53,324 nt of DNA from Anabaenopsis elenkinii CCIBt3563 (GCF_015245355.1 NZ_CP063311.1:708620-761943), one strand, 5' to 3'. Shown: positions 8,204-17,750, counted from the stretch's first letter. The notes: a model not told the origin generated them from the sequence alone. Numbers and translations are program-made.

Positions 8204-9104
8204 CTGATTGATGCTCACTTTGATGCTCAGTATTAGTCAAAATCCTCCCACCTTTCACCCCTTGCACAAAAGACATCACCCATTGTAGATATTCCTCACC
8301 ACCAACAGTCGCTGTATTATCATGCTCCGCACTGGGGACTAACAGCAGCTTTTTCGGTTCGGGAGCCGCGTGATAAAGCTTTTGGCTCATGAAAGATGGT
8401 ACATTTGTATCAGCCATGCCATGGATAAATAACACTGGTATTTTTAACTGGGGTACTTTGTTGATGGATTCAAAGCGCTGGGTTAAAATTAAGTTCACCG
8501 GGAACATCCAAAATAAATTCCTGTAATCCACCATATCCCTGATAGAGGTAAAGGAACTCTCCACAATCAAACCCGCTGCTTGTGGCTGTTTGATTGCCAA
8601 ATCAATGGCGATCGCACCTCCCAGAGAATGCCCATAAATAAATATTTTACTAGGTAAAATCTGCCTCTCATTTATCAAGTAATTCCACGCAAGATAGGCA
8701 TCTTCATAAACTCGCTGTTCCGCCGGGAAATCACCTCCACTCAGACCATACCCCCGATAATCAATCAGCAGCACAGAAAAACCCAGTTGATGTAACCTAC
8801 GAGCATGACCAACATTAGCGCCAACATTGATGGCGTTACCATGGAGATACAGCAACACATTAGGGTTTGGTTCTGGGGATGGAATCCACCAACCATGAAT
8901 CAGTTCTGTCTTACCATTCCTACCTTTAACAGGTAACCAAACATCCTCATAGGGGAGGTTAAAAATCTCCGGTGTTCTTTCAATGACACCAGAAGGAAAG
9001 AAAATTAACCGAGTCTGTCTGACAAACAGAAATAGACAGATGGCAAAGTAGGCAATGATAACAATTATTTCTACCTTCAGTAGTAGCTTGAAACTCAATT
9101 GCAT
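8196..9104 (-). CDS. Membrane-anchored alpha/beta hydrolase (BEM46/ABHD13-like)
   Basis: About 302 residues from the ATG at 9104; an in-frame ATG at 9155 would add 17 lysine/tyrosine-rich residues. An N-terminal hydrophobic helix (VEIIVIIAYFAICLFLFV) anchors the protein. The hydrolase part shows LLYLHGNAINVG (oxyanion hole), the nucleophile elbow YGHSLGG, VLFIHGMADTNVP for the acid, and PSAEHDNT for the histidine. This is the 'phospholipase/carboxylesterase-like' pattern of the BEM46 family; the substrate is unknown. The gene lies downstream of gatA on the same strand, separated by a strong hairpin, and overlaps the convergent carbamoyltransferase gene by 8 bp. Confidence 0.85.
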   Translation of the reverse strand: MQLSFKLLLKVEIIVIIAYFAICLFLFVRQTRLIFFPSGVIERTPEIFNLPYEDVWLPVKGRNGKTELIHGWWIPSPEPNPNVLLYLHGNAINVGANVGHARRLHQLGFSVLLIDYRGYGLSGGDFPAEQRVYEDAYLAWNYLINERQILPSKIFIYGHSLGGAIAIDLAIKQPQAAGLIVESSFTSIRDMVDYRNLFWMFPVNLILTQRFESINKVPQLKIPVLFIHGMADTNVPSFMSQKLYHAAPEPKKLLLVPSAEHDNTATVGGEEYLQWVMSFVQGVKGGRILTNTEHQSEHQSVN

Positions 9105-9171
9105 TGAAAATTGCCGTTTGTTAAGATATATATATTTTAATTTATATTTTAACAAATATCCTTGGGAGCTA

Positions 9172-9202
9172 CCCCACCCTGAATATAGTCCATAGGGTGG
9201 GG
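9172..9202. terminator. GC-rich hairpin between gatA and hydrolase gene
   Basis: CCCCACCCT (9172-9180) pairs with AGGGTGGGG (9194-9202). A TTTT follows on the plus strand; there is no T-run on the minus strand, the direction of gatA. It could separate the two minus-strand genes or process their mRNA; true terminator function is uncertain. Confidence 0.45.
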
Positions 9203-9210
9203 TTTTGCGC

Positions 9211-10665
9211 CTAGAGTTGAGGCTGATTTCCTAGCCAATTAGTCGATCGCTCATAAGCATAAGCCACCTGAAATAGTTGCTCTTCTCCCAGTACCCGGCC
9301 AATCAGCTGCAACCCAATGGGTAATCCCTGGTCATCAAAACCACAAGGTACACTTAAACCCGGTAAACCTGCAAGATTGACAGGAATAGTCATCAAATCA
9401 TTTAAATACATACTTAGGGGGTCGCTAATTTTCTCCCCTGCTTTAAATGCTGTGGTGGGAGCAGTAGGACAAACTAACACATCTACCTGCTTAAAAGCAT
9501 TTTCAAAATCTTGTTTAATCAAAGTTCTGACTTTTTGCGCCTTCAGATAGTATGCATCATAGTAGCCAGCAGACAAAGCATAAGTACCAATCATAATCCG
9601 CCGTTTCACTTCCGCACCAAAACCCAGGGAACGGGTGTGAGTATACATAGATAGTAGATTATCTGCATCTTCAGCCCGGAAGCCATACTTTACACCATCG
9701 TAGCGAGCCAGATTAGCCGATGCTTCCGAGGGAGCAATAATATAGTAGCTAGGTACGCCATAGCGGAAGTTGGGACAGGAAATAATCGAAATCTCCGCCC
9801 CCAAACTCTTTAATTGCTCTATGGCTTGACTGACCGCCTTTTCTACCACAGCATCTAAACCATCAGCCATGGTTTCTTTAATCACCCCAATTCGCAGCTT
9901 TCGGGCTTGGAAATCTGGTGTTAAATTGGCGGTGTAGTTGGGAATTTCCACTTTCAGACTAGTAGAGTCTTTGGGATCGTAACCTGCGATCGCATTCAAT
10001 ACAATAGCAGTATCTTCTACCGTCCGTCCCAAGGGACCCACCTGATCCAAAGATGAGGCGTAAGCTATCACACCATAGCGAGACACCAGCCCATAAGTTG
10101 GTTTTATCCCCACCACACCACAAAAAGATGCTGGTTGGCGGATAGAACCACCCGTATCAGTACCCAGAGCCGCAACACATTCATCAGCTGCTACCGCCGC
10201 CGCCGAACCCCCAGAAGAACCACCAGGAACCCTTGATAAATCCCAAGGATTATTAGTAAGTTGGTAGGCAGAGTTCTCAGTAGAACTACCCATACCAAAC
10301 TCATCTAAATTGGTTTTACCAATCAGTACCGCACCCGCATCAATCAGTTTTTGTGTCACTGTTGATTCATAAGGCGGGACAAAATTTTCTAAAATTCGAG
10401 AAGCGCAAGTAGTGGGAACCCCCTGGGTACACAAATTATCCTTAATCCCTATGGGAATCCCAGCTAGGAGTCCAATTTCTTCCCCAGCGGCGATTTTCGC
10501 ATCCACAGCACGAGCCTGCTCTAACGCCTTTTCTGTGGTGACGTGTAAGAAACTGTGTAATTTCGGTTCTAATGCTTGAATACGCTCTAAGGCTTTTTGG
10601 GTAATTTCAACAGCAGAAAATTCTTTTTTAATTAACTGTTCGTGCAACTCGCGGATGGATGCCAT
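9211..10665 (-). CDS. gatA: Asp/Glu-tRNA amidotransferase subunit A
   Basis: 484 residues, full family length. GatA is the amidase subunit of the GatCAB complex, which turns Glu-tRNA(Gln) and Asp-tRNA(Asn) into the amidated forms using ammonia from glutamine. The Ser-cisSer-Lys triad is visible: Lys75 in GIPIGIKDN, Ser150 in [11 protein letters not shown] and Ser174 in [10 protein letters not shown], with the spacing of characterised GatA proteins. The family start [11 protein letters not shown] is preserved. gatB and gatC are not adjacent, as is usual in cyanobacteria. Confidence 0.96.
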   Translation of the reverse strand: MASIRELHEQLIKKEFSAVEITQKALERIQALEPKLHSFLHVTTEKALEQARAVDAKIAAGEEIGLLAGIPIGIKDNLCTQGVPTTCASRILENFVPPYESTVTQKLIDAGAVLIGKTNLDEFGMGSSTENSAYQLTNNPWDLSRVPGGSSGGSAAAVAADECVAALGTDTGGSIRQPASFCGVVGIKPTYGLVSRYGVIAYASSLDQVGPLGRTVEDTAIVLNAIAGYDPKDSTSLKVEIPNYTANLTPDFQARKLRIGVIKETMADGLDAVVEKAVSQAIEQLKSLGAEISIISCPNFRYGVPSYYIIAPSEASANLARYDGVKYGFRAEDADNLLSMYTHTRSLGFGAEVKRRIMIGTYALSAGYYDAYYLKAQKVRTLIKQDFENAFKQVDVLVCPTAPTTAFKAGEKISDPLSMYLNDLMTIPVNLAGLPGLSVPCGFDDQGLPIGLQLIGRVLGEEQLFQVAYAYERSTNWLGNQPQL

Positions 10666-10900
10666 GATTGCTCTCTTTGTGACTCAAGTCATTGATTTTA
10701 GTACATTTTCCAGGTTAATGGGTATTGGATAGGAATAAGTAGAACAACTCTCAAATCTAGGTTCAGTCAATACCGGGAACATTTAGCTAATTTTCCGGAA
10801 TTGTCTAGGCAGGGGTGGTAAAGAGAATTATCATAGCTATTTATACAGAAATTCTCTGAGCTTTCCTTGAATATATCTTTAACTGCCTTAATGAACACCC

Positions 10901-10926
10901 CCGGTTATTTTAACCGGTTTTTTTTT
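10901..10926 (+). terminator. Orphan intrinsic terminator (possible sRNA end)
   Basis: CCGGTTA (10901-10907), loop TTT, TAACCGG (10911-10917), then nine T residues. The shape is perfect, but the nearest upstream gene is divergent, so it must end either a small RNA or an antisense/leader transcript starting between about 10680 and 10890. Confidence 0.75.
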
Positions 10927-10960
10927 GCGATCGCCTTCTCCAGGCAGAAACATCATGGCA

Positions 10961-10993
10961 AAATTTATATTAAATTTATATTAAATTTATATT
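10961..10993. repeat. Three 11-bp AAATTTATATT direct repeats
   Basis: Three perfect consecutive AAATTTATATT units about 130 bp upstream of the SDR gene. One helical turn per unit means a protein binding AT-rich DNA would see the same face each time; simple slippage is the plainer explanation. Confidence 0.7.
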
Positions 10994-11121
10994 TACAGCG
11001 GATTTCATCTAGGTGAGGTACACTCTTAGCGGGCAGGATGCCCACCCCACAATAGTTTTATAATTAATATCTGTATTTTATCTAGGTAGAAATTGCTGTA
11101 ATATTTAATAATATTTAATTT

Positions 11122-11961
11122 ATGACTGCTCCCACACCCTCATCACAGGATTTAGTATTAGTTGCTGGTGCTACTGGTGGCGTTGGTCAACTTGTCACCG
11201 CGTACTTGCTGGAAAAGGGGATGAAGGTTCGTCTGCTCACCCGCAACGCTTCCCCAGCTACAACAATGTTTAATCAACAACTTTTTAACCAACAAGTAGA
11301 ATTTGCTGTGGGTGATATCCGTGATATCACTACCCTCACCCCAGCCATGGAAGATATTAACTACATTATCTGTTGTACTGGTACAACTGCTTTCCCCTCC
11401 CAGAGATGGGAATTTGACCCCCAACCTAACTTACTAGAATGGGGAAGGATATTGATTTCTACTGAATATAGAAATACCAGAGCCAAAAATCACCCAGTTA
11501 AAGTAGATGCTCAAGGAGTGAGCAACTTAGTATCAACAGCACCACCCCATCTCAAACGCTTCGTCTTCGTCTCTTCTGTGGGAGTTGACCGTAAAGACCA
11601 ACCACCTTTTAATATTCTCAATGCCTTTGGCGTACTTGATGCCAAGCAACAAGCAGAGCAAGCCATCATCACATCTGGATTACCTTATACTATTATCCGT
11701 CCCGGACGCCTGATTGATGGACCCTATACATCCTATGACCTCAACACCTTACTCAAAGCTAAGACCGGAGGTAAACAAGGGGTAGTAGTTGAGACTGGTG
11801 ACAACTTAACAGGAGATGCTAGCCGCATTGACGTAGCCGCGGCTTGTGTAGAATCTATTTTTTATTCAGCTACAGCCAACCAAGCCTTTAGTTTAGTTAA
11901 CAAAGGCACACGACCACCAGTAATTAACTGGGAAACAATTTTCGCCCAACTTAGTCAATAG
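11122..11961 (+). CDS. Atypical SDR family NAD(P)-binding protein (Ycf39/NmrA-like)
   Basis: 279 residues. The N-terminal dinucleotide-binding motif is LVAGATGGVGQLV (GATGGVG) followed by KGMKVRLLTRN, whose Arg suggests NADPH. FVFVSSVGVDRKDQPPF and SGLPYTIIRPGRLIDGPYTS are typical of atypical SDRs related to Ycf39, Tic62 and HCF173 in cyanobacteria and plastids, where several act in photosystem assembly or redox sensing. It lacks a clear YxxxK pair, so an enzymatic role is doubtful. The exact function is not recognised. Confidence 0.82.
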   Translation: MTAPTPSSQDLVLVAGATGGVGQLVTAYLLEKGMKVRLLTRNASPATTMFNQQLFNQQVEFAVGDIRDITTLTPAMEDINYIICCTGTTAFPSQRWEFDPQPNLLEWGRILISTEYRNTRAKNHPVKVDAQGVSNLVSTAPPHLKRFVFVSSVGVDRKDQPPFNILNAFGVLDAKQQAEQAIITSGLPYTIIRPGRLIDGPYTSYDLNTLLKAKTGGKQGVVVETGDNLTGDASRIDVAAACVESIFYSATANQAFSLVNKGTRPPVINWETIFAQLSQ

Positions 11962-12053
11962 CAAAGATGTACAACATTATATTTCATATTATCTCAGCAC
12001 GTAAATATATTAGTAACAGGCATTACATTTATTAATACAAGTAATTGGAAATA

Positions 12054-12067
12054 CTCATGGCCATGAG
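12054..12067. promoter_or_regulatory. 14-bp perfect palindrome upstream of PHP gene
   Basis: CTCATGGCCATGAG is a perfect 14-bp palindrome in the 243-bp gap between the SDR and PHP genes, about 140 bp before the PHP start. It could be an operator for a dimeric regulator; no family is recognised. Confidence 0.3.
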
Positions 12068-12204
12068 CATTTAGATTTGCTAAGGTAGTCTTAACATATT
12101 GAAAAATTGAGCTAGTAAAGCCAAAAAAATAACTACTCACAGTTTCAAATGCTGGCGGTGTTGTTTATCTATCAAGAATCAAGTATTATCATTGATAAAA
12201 GCTT

Positions 12205-12888
12205 ATGGTTGTAAATTTTGCTAGGACATCTACTAGTGCAGATATTCTCACGCAAGTCTTCCAAAACGTCCATGCTCAAAGCTGTCCTGAGTTATTCAAC
12301 TTTCATATGCATACCCTCCACTCAGACGGAAGATTGCAACCAACTACATTAATAGAACAGGCGATCGCTATTGGACTAGAAGGATTGGCAATTACAGATC
12401 ACCATAGTATAGATGGGTATTATGTAGCACAATCCTATTTAGAAAAAATCCGGGAATATAGCCGTGAAAATACTCCCTATCTCTGGAGTGGGGTAGAAAT
12501 TAATGCCAACCTTTTAGATGTAGAAGTTCATATTTTAGCTTACGCCTTTGAACCAGAACACCCCCGCATGAGGCCTTATGTACAGAAAAAACCAGCGACA
12601 GGTCTAGAATATCAAGCAGACCAGATCATTGAATCCATCCATGCAGCCGGAGGATTGGCAGTTTTAGCCCATCCAGCTCGTTACAAGCGATCGCATAGGG
12701 AATTAATTCCAGCTGCAGCTACACAGGGAATTGACGGTGTGGAAACTTTCTACGCTTACAACAACCCCAAACCTTGGAAACCTAGCCCAGTGGAAACACA
12801 ACAAATACAACACCTAGCGGCTGAATATCAGCTCTTGAATACCTGTGGTACTGATACCCACGGATTAAATCTACTACAACGGTTGTAA
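12205..12888 (+). CDS. PHP domain metal-dependent phosphoesterase
   Basis: 227 residues. The metal-binding PHP motifs are all visible: FHMHTLHSDG (HxH), AITDHHSIDGY, a central Glu in WSGVEINAN and His in EVHILAY, VLAHPARYKR and the terminal GTDTHG (DxH). Proteins of this type hydrolyse phosphate esters, including 3',5'-bisphosphate nucleotides and oligoribonucleotides (TrpH/RNase AM-like). The protein ends shortly after the last motif (LLQRL), normal for short forms. It is followed by 156 bp and the DUF5895 gene on the same strand. Confidence 0.9.
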   Translation: MVVNFARTSTSADILTQVFQNVHAQSCPELFNFHMHTLHSDGRLQPTTLIEQAIAIGLEGLAITDHHSIDGYYVAQSYLEKIREYSRENTPYLWSGVEINANLLDVEVHILAYAFEPEHPRMRPYVQKKPATGLEYQADQIIESIHAAGGLAVLAHPARYKRSHRELIPAAATQGIDGVETFYAYNNPKPWKPSPVETQQIQHLAAEYQLLNTCGTDTHGLNLLQRL

Positions 12889-13044
12889 ACATCTCCCTGA
12901 AGCAGAAATCTCTTGGCAATTTGACGATCATATTGCTGGAGATCCCACGGGGAACAAAAATCAATACTCCCCATCCGCACCACTTGACTCCTTCCCCATG
13001 CTGTTAAACTGAGGGGAGCAAAACACTTTTGATAGTCTAAAACG

Positions 13045-13908
13045 ATGCAAGCATCTGCTAATTTTGACTTTGAGGACGATAAATTTAACGCCCCGCCCTC
13101 TCAAATCATCCCCTGGTGTCAGATGATTAATCCCCGTCCTGGTATGGATGGTATGCAGCCCCATGGATTGGCGATTAAATTGGATAATGCTACAGCTGTA
13201 GGCTTTCAACCCGATGAAAATTGGCAACAAGTAGAGCATGAATTTACCTCTGGGGTAGAAACAATTTTTATCAGCAATACTCCCAGATTAGTTATAGTCC
13301 GCCGGGGTCCTTTATCTGTTAAAGACCGGGAAACCGGTCACAAACTGGGGACTCTTAAAGAAAATTACGACGCCTTCTTAGCAGACAAACTCAAATTTAA
13401 AACCTTTACTCGTCACCTCATTTACTTGGTAGGAGAAAATAAAAAGTTCCTCCACGAATATCCCTTACAATTAACTCTCAGCGGTGTAGCTGGAGCAAGT
13501 TTCAGTAAAAGTTACTGCGAATTTCAGCAAGGAAGAATCATCGGTGGATTTATCGCTGAACTGGAAAGAGCTTATGCTGTATATCGCCAGCAATCCGTAT
13601 CACCAAAAGGGCCATTATTTCACGCCCATGGGATTTTCTGCCCTATGATTGAGTGTGAAGAAAGAGGGATTGAACCCAATACTGTCCTGGTGGCTTCCAC
13701 AGTAGACTACAAGCATCCCACATTGAAAACATTAACACAATACCTGATTGCCTCAGATTCTCCTGAGTCAGCAATCATCTGCAAAACCTTTGAAGAACAC
13801 AAAGAGTTTGGCAAGGAATCTATTAAAGTAGAAGCAAGCAAAATCGCCGCAGTTGGCGTTTCTAGTTCTTATATTTATCCCGATGAAGATGATTATCCAC
13901 CCTATTGA
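13045..13908 (+). CDS. DUF5895 domain protein
   Basis: 287 residues, soluble, with no signal or membrane segment. The sequence (DDKFNAPPSQIIPWCQMINP, then TPRLVIVRRGPLSVKDRETG and GIFCPMIECEERG) matches the cyanobacterial DUF5895 family as I recall it. The acidic tyrosine-rich C-terminus is DEDDYPPY. Function is unknown; some relatives occur near plasmid or phage genes and may bind nucleic acid, but nothing here proves that. It could be cotranscribed with the PHP gene. Confidence 0.75.
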   Translation: MQASANFDFEDDKFNAPPSQIIPWCQMINPRPGMDGMQPHGLAIKLDNATAVGFQPDENWQQVEHEFTSGVETIFISNTPRLVIVRRGPLSVKDRETGHKLGTLKENYDAFLADKLKFKTFTRHLIYLVGENKKFLHEYPLQLTLSGVAGASFSKSYCEFQQGRIIGGFIAELERAYAVYRQQSVSPKGPLFHAHGIFCPMIECEERGIEPNTVLVASTVDYKHPTLKTLTQYLIASDSPESAIICKTFEEHKEFGKESIKVEASKIAAVGVSSSYIYPDEDDYPPY

Positions 13909-13990
13909 AAATTGAAAACTATACCACCTCAGTCCTGGGGACTGGAGATCAAGATGTGATCATCAATCGCCACTCCCCGGTTTTTCTTGA

Positions 13991-15205
13991 CTACCTTTTG
14001 AGTAGTAGGTAATATAGTGAACCATTACCACCTGTAACACCAGCGCGATCGCCCGCCACTGGACCTGATCCCATGAAATAATCCACCCTTCCTGGTCCTC
14101 TAATGGCGCTCCCTGTATCCTGGTCTAGGACAAAGCGATTGACAGTGCGATATTCTATCTGGCCATTGGTACCCACATATGGAAGTGAAGTATGAATCAG
14201 TGCTAATGCTCCTGGAGGCATGAGAGACTTATCTGTAGCAATAGAACGCTCCGCTGTAACTGGGACATTAATACTACCAGTAGCGGGTCTACCGGGGTTT
14301 TCTTGGAAAAAGACAAATCTTTCCCACCGGGGTAGATAATTATTCATTTCCTGGGGGTAATTGCGGAAAAAGTTAATTATACCCGGCATATTCAATTGAT
14401 TTGCTGCCAACTTGCCATCTTTAGACAATTGACCACCGATACTTGTCCAGGGGTAATCTGTTCCCCCCGCAAAGCCTACAGATGTTCTGCTACCATCAGT
14501 TAACTGAATTTGGGCAGAACCTTGGATATGTACCATGTATGCTTTCCAGCGATCGCGGAACCAGAGGATTTCTAAACCCCGTAACCGGCTTCTTTCCCCT
14601 AGCAAACCATCCTCACCCTCCAAATCAACTCGTTTCGGGTGAGGTTGAGGCCATTGATCAAAATCTGGTGGTCTGCGATACAAGGGATACCTATATTCTC
14701 CAGTCCTTACCCGGCTAGCATAATAAACAGGTTCATAATAAGCGGTAAATTTAACAGTACCCTGGCCATCATTGCCCACAGAACGGTAAAAATCAAACTC
14801 TCTACGGACGGCAACTTGTAGTTCAGCAGTGGATTTAGAACTGACCAATAGCTGGCGGAAACGAATCAAACTCCGACGCACCCGATCATGGGTAATTTCC
14901 CGAACCGGATAGTTTTCATAGGCCGCTATAGCACTCCTTTTCTCCAGATAACTCAAACTATGATCAATAGCAGCCAACAAAGCCGGGCGATCTCCTAAGG
15001 GTAAACTAGGATTACCCCCTGGAAAAAGTTGCTCATCCCAACCCAACCAACCAACCCTTGGGGTGGCGTGACTTTCCACCCGAAAGAGTCTGAGTGGCGG
15101 TTGTACCCGAGACGGTGTGGAAACCTGAGCCACAGCCGACCACATACTACTTATACAGACAATTCCCCAACCCAAGGATACCAAAGCAAGACTTTTTTTG
15201 ATCAT
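13991..15205 (-). CDS. mltA: Membrane-bound lytic murein transglycosylase A
   Basis: 404 residues with an N-terminal signal peptide (about residues 1-27, ending SAVAQ), not a lipobox. The MltA domain includes VKFTAYYEPVYYASR and IQGSAQIQLTDGS. The C-terminal 3D domain holds the catalytic Asp region (RFVLDQDTGSAIRGPGRVDYF). The enzyme cleaves the MurNAc-GlcNAc bond of peptidoglycan with formation of 1,6-anhydroMurNAc, at the periplasmic face. It is a single gene with a divergent neighbour on one side and a convergent DUF5895 gene on the other. Confidence 0.93.
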   Translation of the reverse strand: MIKKSLALVSLGWGIVCISSMWSAVAQVSTPSRVQPPLRLFRVESHATPRVGWLGWDEQLFPGGNPSLPLGDRPALLAAIDHSLSYLEKRSAIAAYENYPVREITHDRVRRSLIRFRQLLVSSKSTAELQVAVRREFDFYRSVGNDGQGTVKFTAYYEPVYYASRVRTGEYRYPLYRRPPDFDQWPQPHPKRVDLEGEDGLLGERSRLRGLEILWFRDRWKAYMVHIQGSAQIQLTDGSRTSVGFAGGTDYPWTSIGGQLSKDGKLAANQLNMPGIINFFRNYPQEMNNYLPRWERFVFFQENPGRPATGSINVPVTAERSIATDKSLMPPGALALIHTSLPYVGTNGQIEYRTVNRFVLDQDTGSAIRGPGRVDYFMGSGPVAGDRAGVTGGNGSLYYLLLKR

Positions 15206-15436
15206 CGCAAAATCTCCCAGACCTCGGCAAGAGGGGATTGTAAATAGAAAATCCTTTCATTGGCCACCTTGAGGACACGGCAGCCAAAACGGCTTTTCGG
15301 CATCATTCTCTCTTAATTACCTTTACCTTCACTCTAGACGGGCTTAATTTTTAGCAGTTCCCCGAAAATTACAGCCAAAAAATAGCACAATTAGCATTTT
15401 CATGCCAAAGGTGGGACACCCAGCGATGATTTTCAA

Positions 15437-15616
15437 CTAATGCTGTTGAGGCCCTTTAGCATCACATTCTTTATTCAAGCAACGCTCTAAAAGTCCGATC
15501 CGCCACTTATAGGCAAAACGACGAGGATTCAATTCTAATTGATAATTCCGACTAAATAAAGGTTGATTCAAATACTGCCAAAACGGAAATTTAAGCTTGT
15601 TGTGTGGTGCAGACAT
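15437..15616 (-). CDS. Small conserved-looking cyanobacterial protein, 59 aa
   Basis: The minus-strand ATG at 15616 opens 59 codons to a TAG at 15437. The product is basic and aromatic-rich: MSAPHNKLKFPFWQYLNQPL, then SRNYQLELNPRRFAYKWRIG and LLERCLNKECDAKGPQQH. Its composition is clearly protein-like (Trp, Tyr, two Cys near the C-terminus) and it fills an otherwise empty gap. It lacks a strong ribosome binding site. I do not recognise a function. It lies between mltA and the flavodiiron genes, on the same strand as both. Confidence 0.65.
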   Translation of the reverse strand: MSAPHNKLKFPFWQYLNQPLFSRNYQLELNPRRFAYKWRIGLLERCLNKECDAKGPQQH

Positions 15617-15995
15617 AGGAGCAAATAATATAAAAGCGTTGCAGTAGAGTGGTGAGCAGATTGTTTGAAAACTGCTAGATAATGATTTCCTAGCTTAAGA
15701 TGACATGATACATATTCACTTGTCTTGGTGGCAATTGCGGAATCTCACCTCAATATTTATGTCAGATTTGTTAGACCCAACCATGACTGCAAAAGTTCCT
15801 AGTGTAAGACAATCTTGTATTTATAAATACTATATAATCTAGAAACTAGAAAACTTTTGGCTCAAGATCACAGCAATTAGGAAATATGTCACTATAGAAG
15901 AAAACTCCCGCCAAACTAGAGAGAATGACAGGAGTCTGAACATAGAGATTTACAGCATTTGATGTCCTGTTCAAGTGCTGGATCTAGCAAACCTT
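15617..15995. other. Intergenic region downstream of flv1
   Basis: A 379-bp AT-rich gap. I see the flv1 terminator (15904-15935) and presumably the promoter of the 59-codon gene; no other gene is supported. Confidence 0.5.
15904..15935 (-). terminator. Intrinsic terminator of the flavodiiron operon
   Basis: On the minus strand ACTCCTGTCA pairs with TGGCGGGAGT (ten pairs, two of them G-U) around a 12-base loop and is followed by TTTCTTC. It lies about 60 bp after the flv1-type stop codon. Confidence 0.7.
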
Positions 15996-17708
15996 CTAAT
16001 AGTGAGTGCCAGTTTTACGATGGTTGATCGCAGTCACACCATCAGGTTTGATTAACTTACCATTGTCAACAGTTGCGTAAATTACCCAATGATCCCCACA
16101 TTCCATGCGTTCCTTCACTGAGCATTCTAGATAAGCTAGAGCATCAGTGAGAATTTTACAGCCATTATCTGCAACTGTGGTGCTCAAGTTGGCAAATCTG
16201 TCTTCCCCGGGAGTAAAATTTTTGCCAAAATGCTTCGTATACTCTACATGATGACCCTCCTCGAGAATATTCAAGGTAAATTTACCACCGGGATACATCA
16301 AAGATTCTATAGCTCGGTCTTTGGCGATCGCCACAGTCAAACCGGGGGGATTGAAAGTAGCTTGTGAAATCCAAGAGCCTAACATCCCAGTAGAGACATC
16401 ACCTTGTTGAGCACAAAGGACACAAACTGAACCAACAATTCTACCTACAGCTTGCTCCAGAGGGGTAGCAGCTTGTTGGGGTAACCGGATTTTTTGAGAT
16501 TTTTTCAAGGTTTGAGCAAAGTCTGTACCAACTTCTTCACAGAACTTGAGGGTAACATCATCAGGTTTAAACTTAACTTTGAAAGTATCAAAGCCAAAGC
16601 GATAACCAGCATCACGAAGTTTACCTTCAATCAAATCAAAGGCCTCACCACTCCAACCGTAGGAGCCAAACACCCCTGCGAGTTTATTACTATCACCCAC
16701 CTTCAGGACAATTCCTAAAGCAGTGTGAATAGGTGTGGGAGCATGACCACCAATAGTGGGGGAACCAATCACAAAACCATCACACTGTTGTATAGCAGAG
16801 CGGATTTCATCAGGACTAGCAAATTCACAGTTGATTGATTGCACTGCAGCGCCCCCTTTAGTCAATCCCAAAGCCATAGCCTGAGCTAAAATTGCTGTAT
16901 TTCCGTAAGCTGAGGCATAAAGTAGAGCCACAGATATATCACGGTGTTTTTGAGCATTGCTCCATTGTGCGTAAGCGTTGGTTAGTTCAATTAATCCGGT
17001 ACGTACCAATGGACCGTGACCGGGAGCATACATTCTCACCTGCAAATCAGATATTTTCTCCAAAGCTGCTTCTACATGTTGAGCTTGAGGAGCCATCAAA
17101 CAGTTGTAGTAGTAGCGCTGGTCTTCTTGCAATGCTTCCGGTTGGTCATCAAAAACCTCATCCCCACAGATATGAGAGCCAAAGAGTTTATCTGTATAGA
17201 GAATTTGGGTTTGCTGGTCGTAGGTACAAAGTCCTTCTGGCCAGCGCGGACTGGGAAGAGGTAGGAACCTGAAAATGTGACCCTTCCCTAAGTCAAGGGT
17301 TTCCTTCCCCCGCATGACCAGAATTTGTAGTGGGTGATCTGGAAAAGCATGGCGCAAATTAGCCGCACCCAGGAGAGAACAAACAAATGTTACCTGGGGT
17401 GCTAATTCCAGAAGTGCCTTGAGAGTTGGCAGACGATTGGGACTAAAATGACCCAAGATAATATAATCCAACTCTTTCAAGTTCAGGGTCTGCTGCAACG
17501 CCTCTAAATACAATTGTGTAAAGGTTTCAGCCGGTGGGTCAATAATTGCGGTTTTATCACCTTCAATTAAATAACAATTGGAGGTAGTACCTCTTTCTCG
17601 TGCATATTCAATTTCAAACCGCAGGCGTGACCAACTACGCGCTTTAATCAATGTGCTGTTTGTAGCGACGGGGATAACTTGTACGTCACGGGGTTTGGAA
17701 TTGCTCAT
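15996..17708 (-). CDS. flv1: Flavodiiron protein, Flv1 type (non-canonical iron site)
   Basis: 570 residues in three modules: metallo-beta-lactamase-like (about 1-260), flavodoxin (about 261-410) and the C-terminal flavin-reductase domain (about 425-570) specific to photosynthetic FDPs. The diiron ligands are replaced: H87-x-S89-x-N91-R92 stands where Flv3 has HxExDH, R155 replaces His and K174 replaces Asp. These basic/neutral changes characterise Flv1/Flv2 proteins. With Flv3, Flv1 reduces O2 to water with electrons from the photosystem I acceptor side. It is 80 bp downstream of the flv3-type gene. Absence of the sll0218-type gene between the two argues against flv2/flv4. Confidence 0.88.
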   Translation of the reverse strand: MSNSKPRDVQVIPVATNSTLIKARSWSRLRFEIEYARERGTTSNCYLIEGDKTAIIDPPAETFTQLYLEALQQTLNLKELDYIILGHFSPNRLPTLKALLELAPQVTFVCSLLGAANLRHAFPDHPLQILVMRGKETLDLGKGHIFRFLPLPSPRWPEGLCTYDQQTQILYTDKLFGSHICGDEVFDDQPEALQEDQRYYYNCLMAPQAQHVEAALEKISDLQVRMYAPGHGPLVRTGLIELTNAYAQWSNAQKHRDISVALLYASAYGNTAILAQAMALGLTKGGAAVQSINCEFASPDEIRSAIQQCDGFVIGSPTIGGHAPTPIHTALGIVLKVGDSNKLAGVFGSYGWSGEAFDLIEGKLRDAGYRFGFDTFKVKFKPDDVTLKFCEEVGTDFAQTLKKSQKIRLPQQAATPLEQAVGRIVGSVCVLCAQQGDVSTGMLGSWISQATFNPPGLTVAIAKDRAIESLMYPGGKFTLNILEEGHHVEYTKHFGKNFTPGEDRFANLSTTVADNGCKILTDALAYLECSVKERMECGDHWVIYATVDNGKLIKPDGVTAINHRKTGTHY

Positions 17709-17741
17709 AGATTTTTGCCAAAAATAAAAATGTAGTGGAAA

Positions 17742-17750
17742 GGGGGGGGG
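17742..17750. repeat. G9 homopolymer between flv3 and flv1
   Basis: Nine consecutive G residues (C9 in the transcript) lie 34 bp before the flv1 start codon, followed by the repeats AATACTTAATACTTAATACC. The tract is prone to slippage and sits in the flv1 leader. Confidence 0.8.

Larger units (their letters stand above)
10666..11121. other. Intergenic region with orphan terminator and short repeats
   Basis: A 456-bp gap between divergent gatA and an SDR gene. It holds a plus-strand intrinsic terminator (10901-10926) with no annotated gene before it, a HIP1 site and three 11-bp AT repeats (10961-10993). No open frame is convincing. A short RNA ending at the terminator is possible. Confidence 0.5.
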
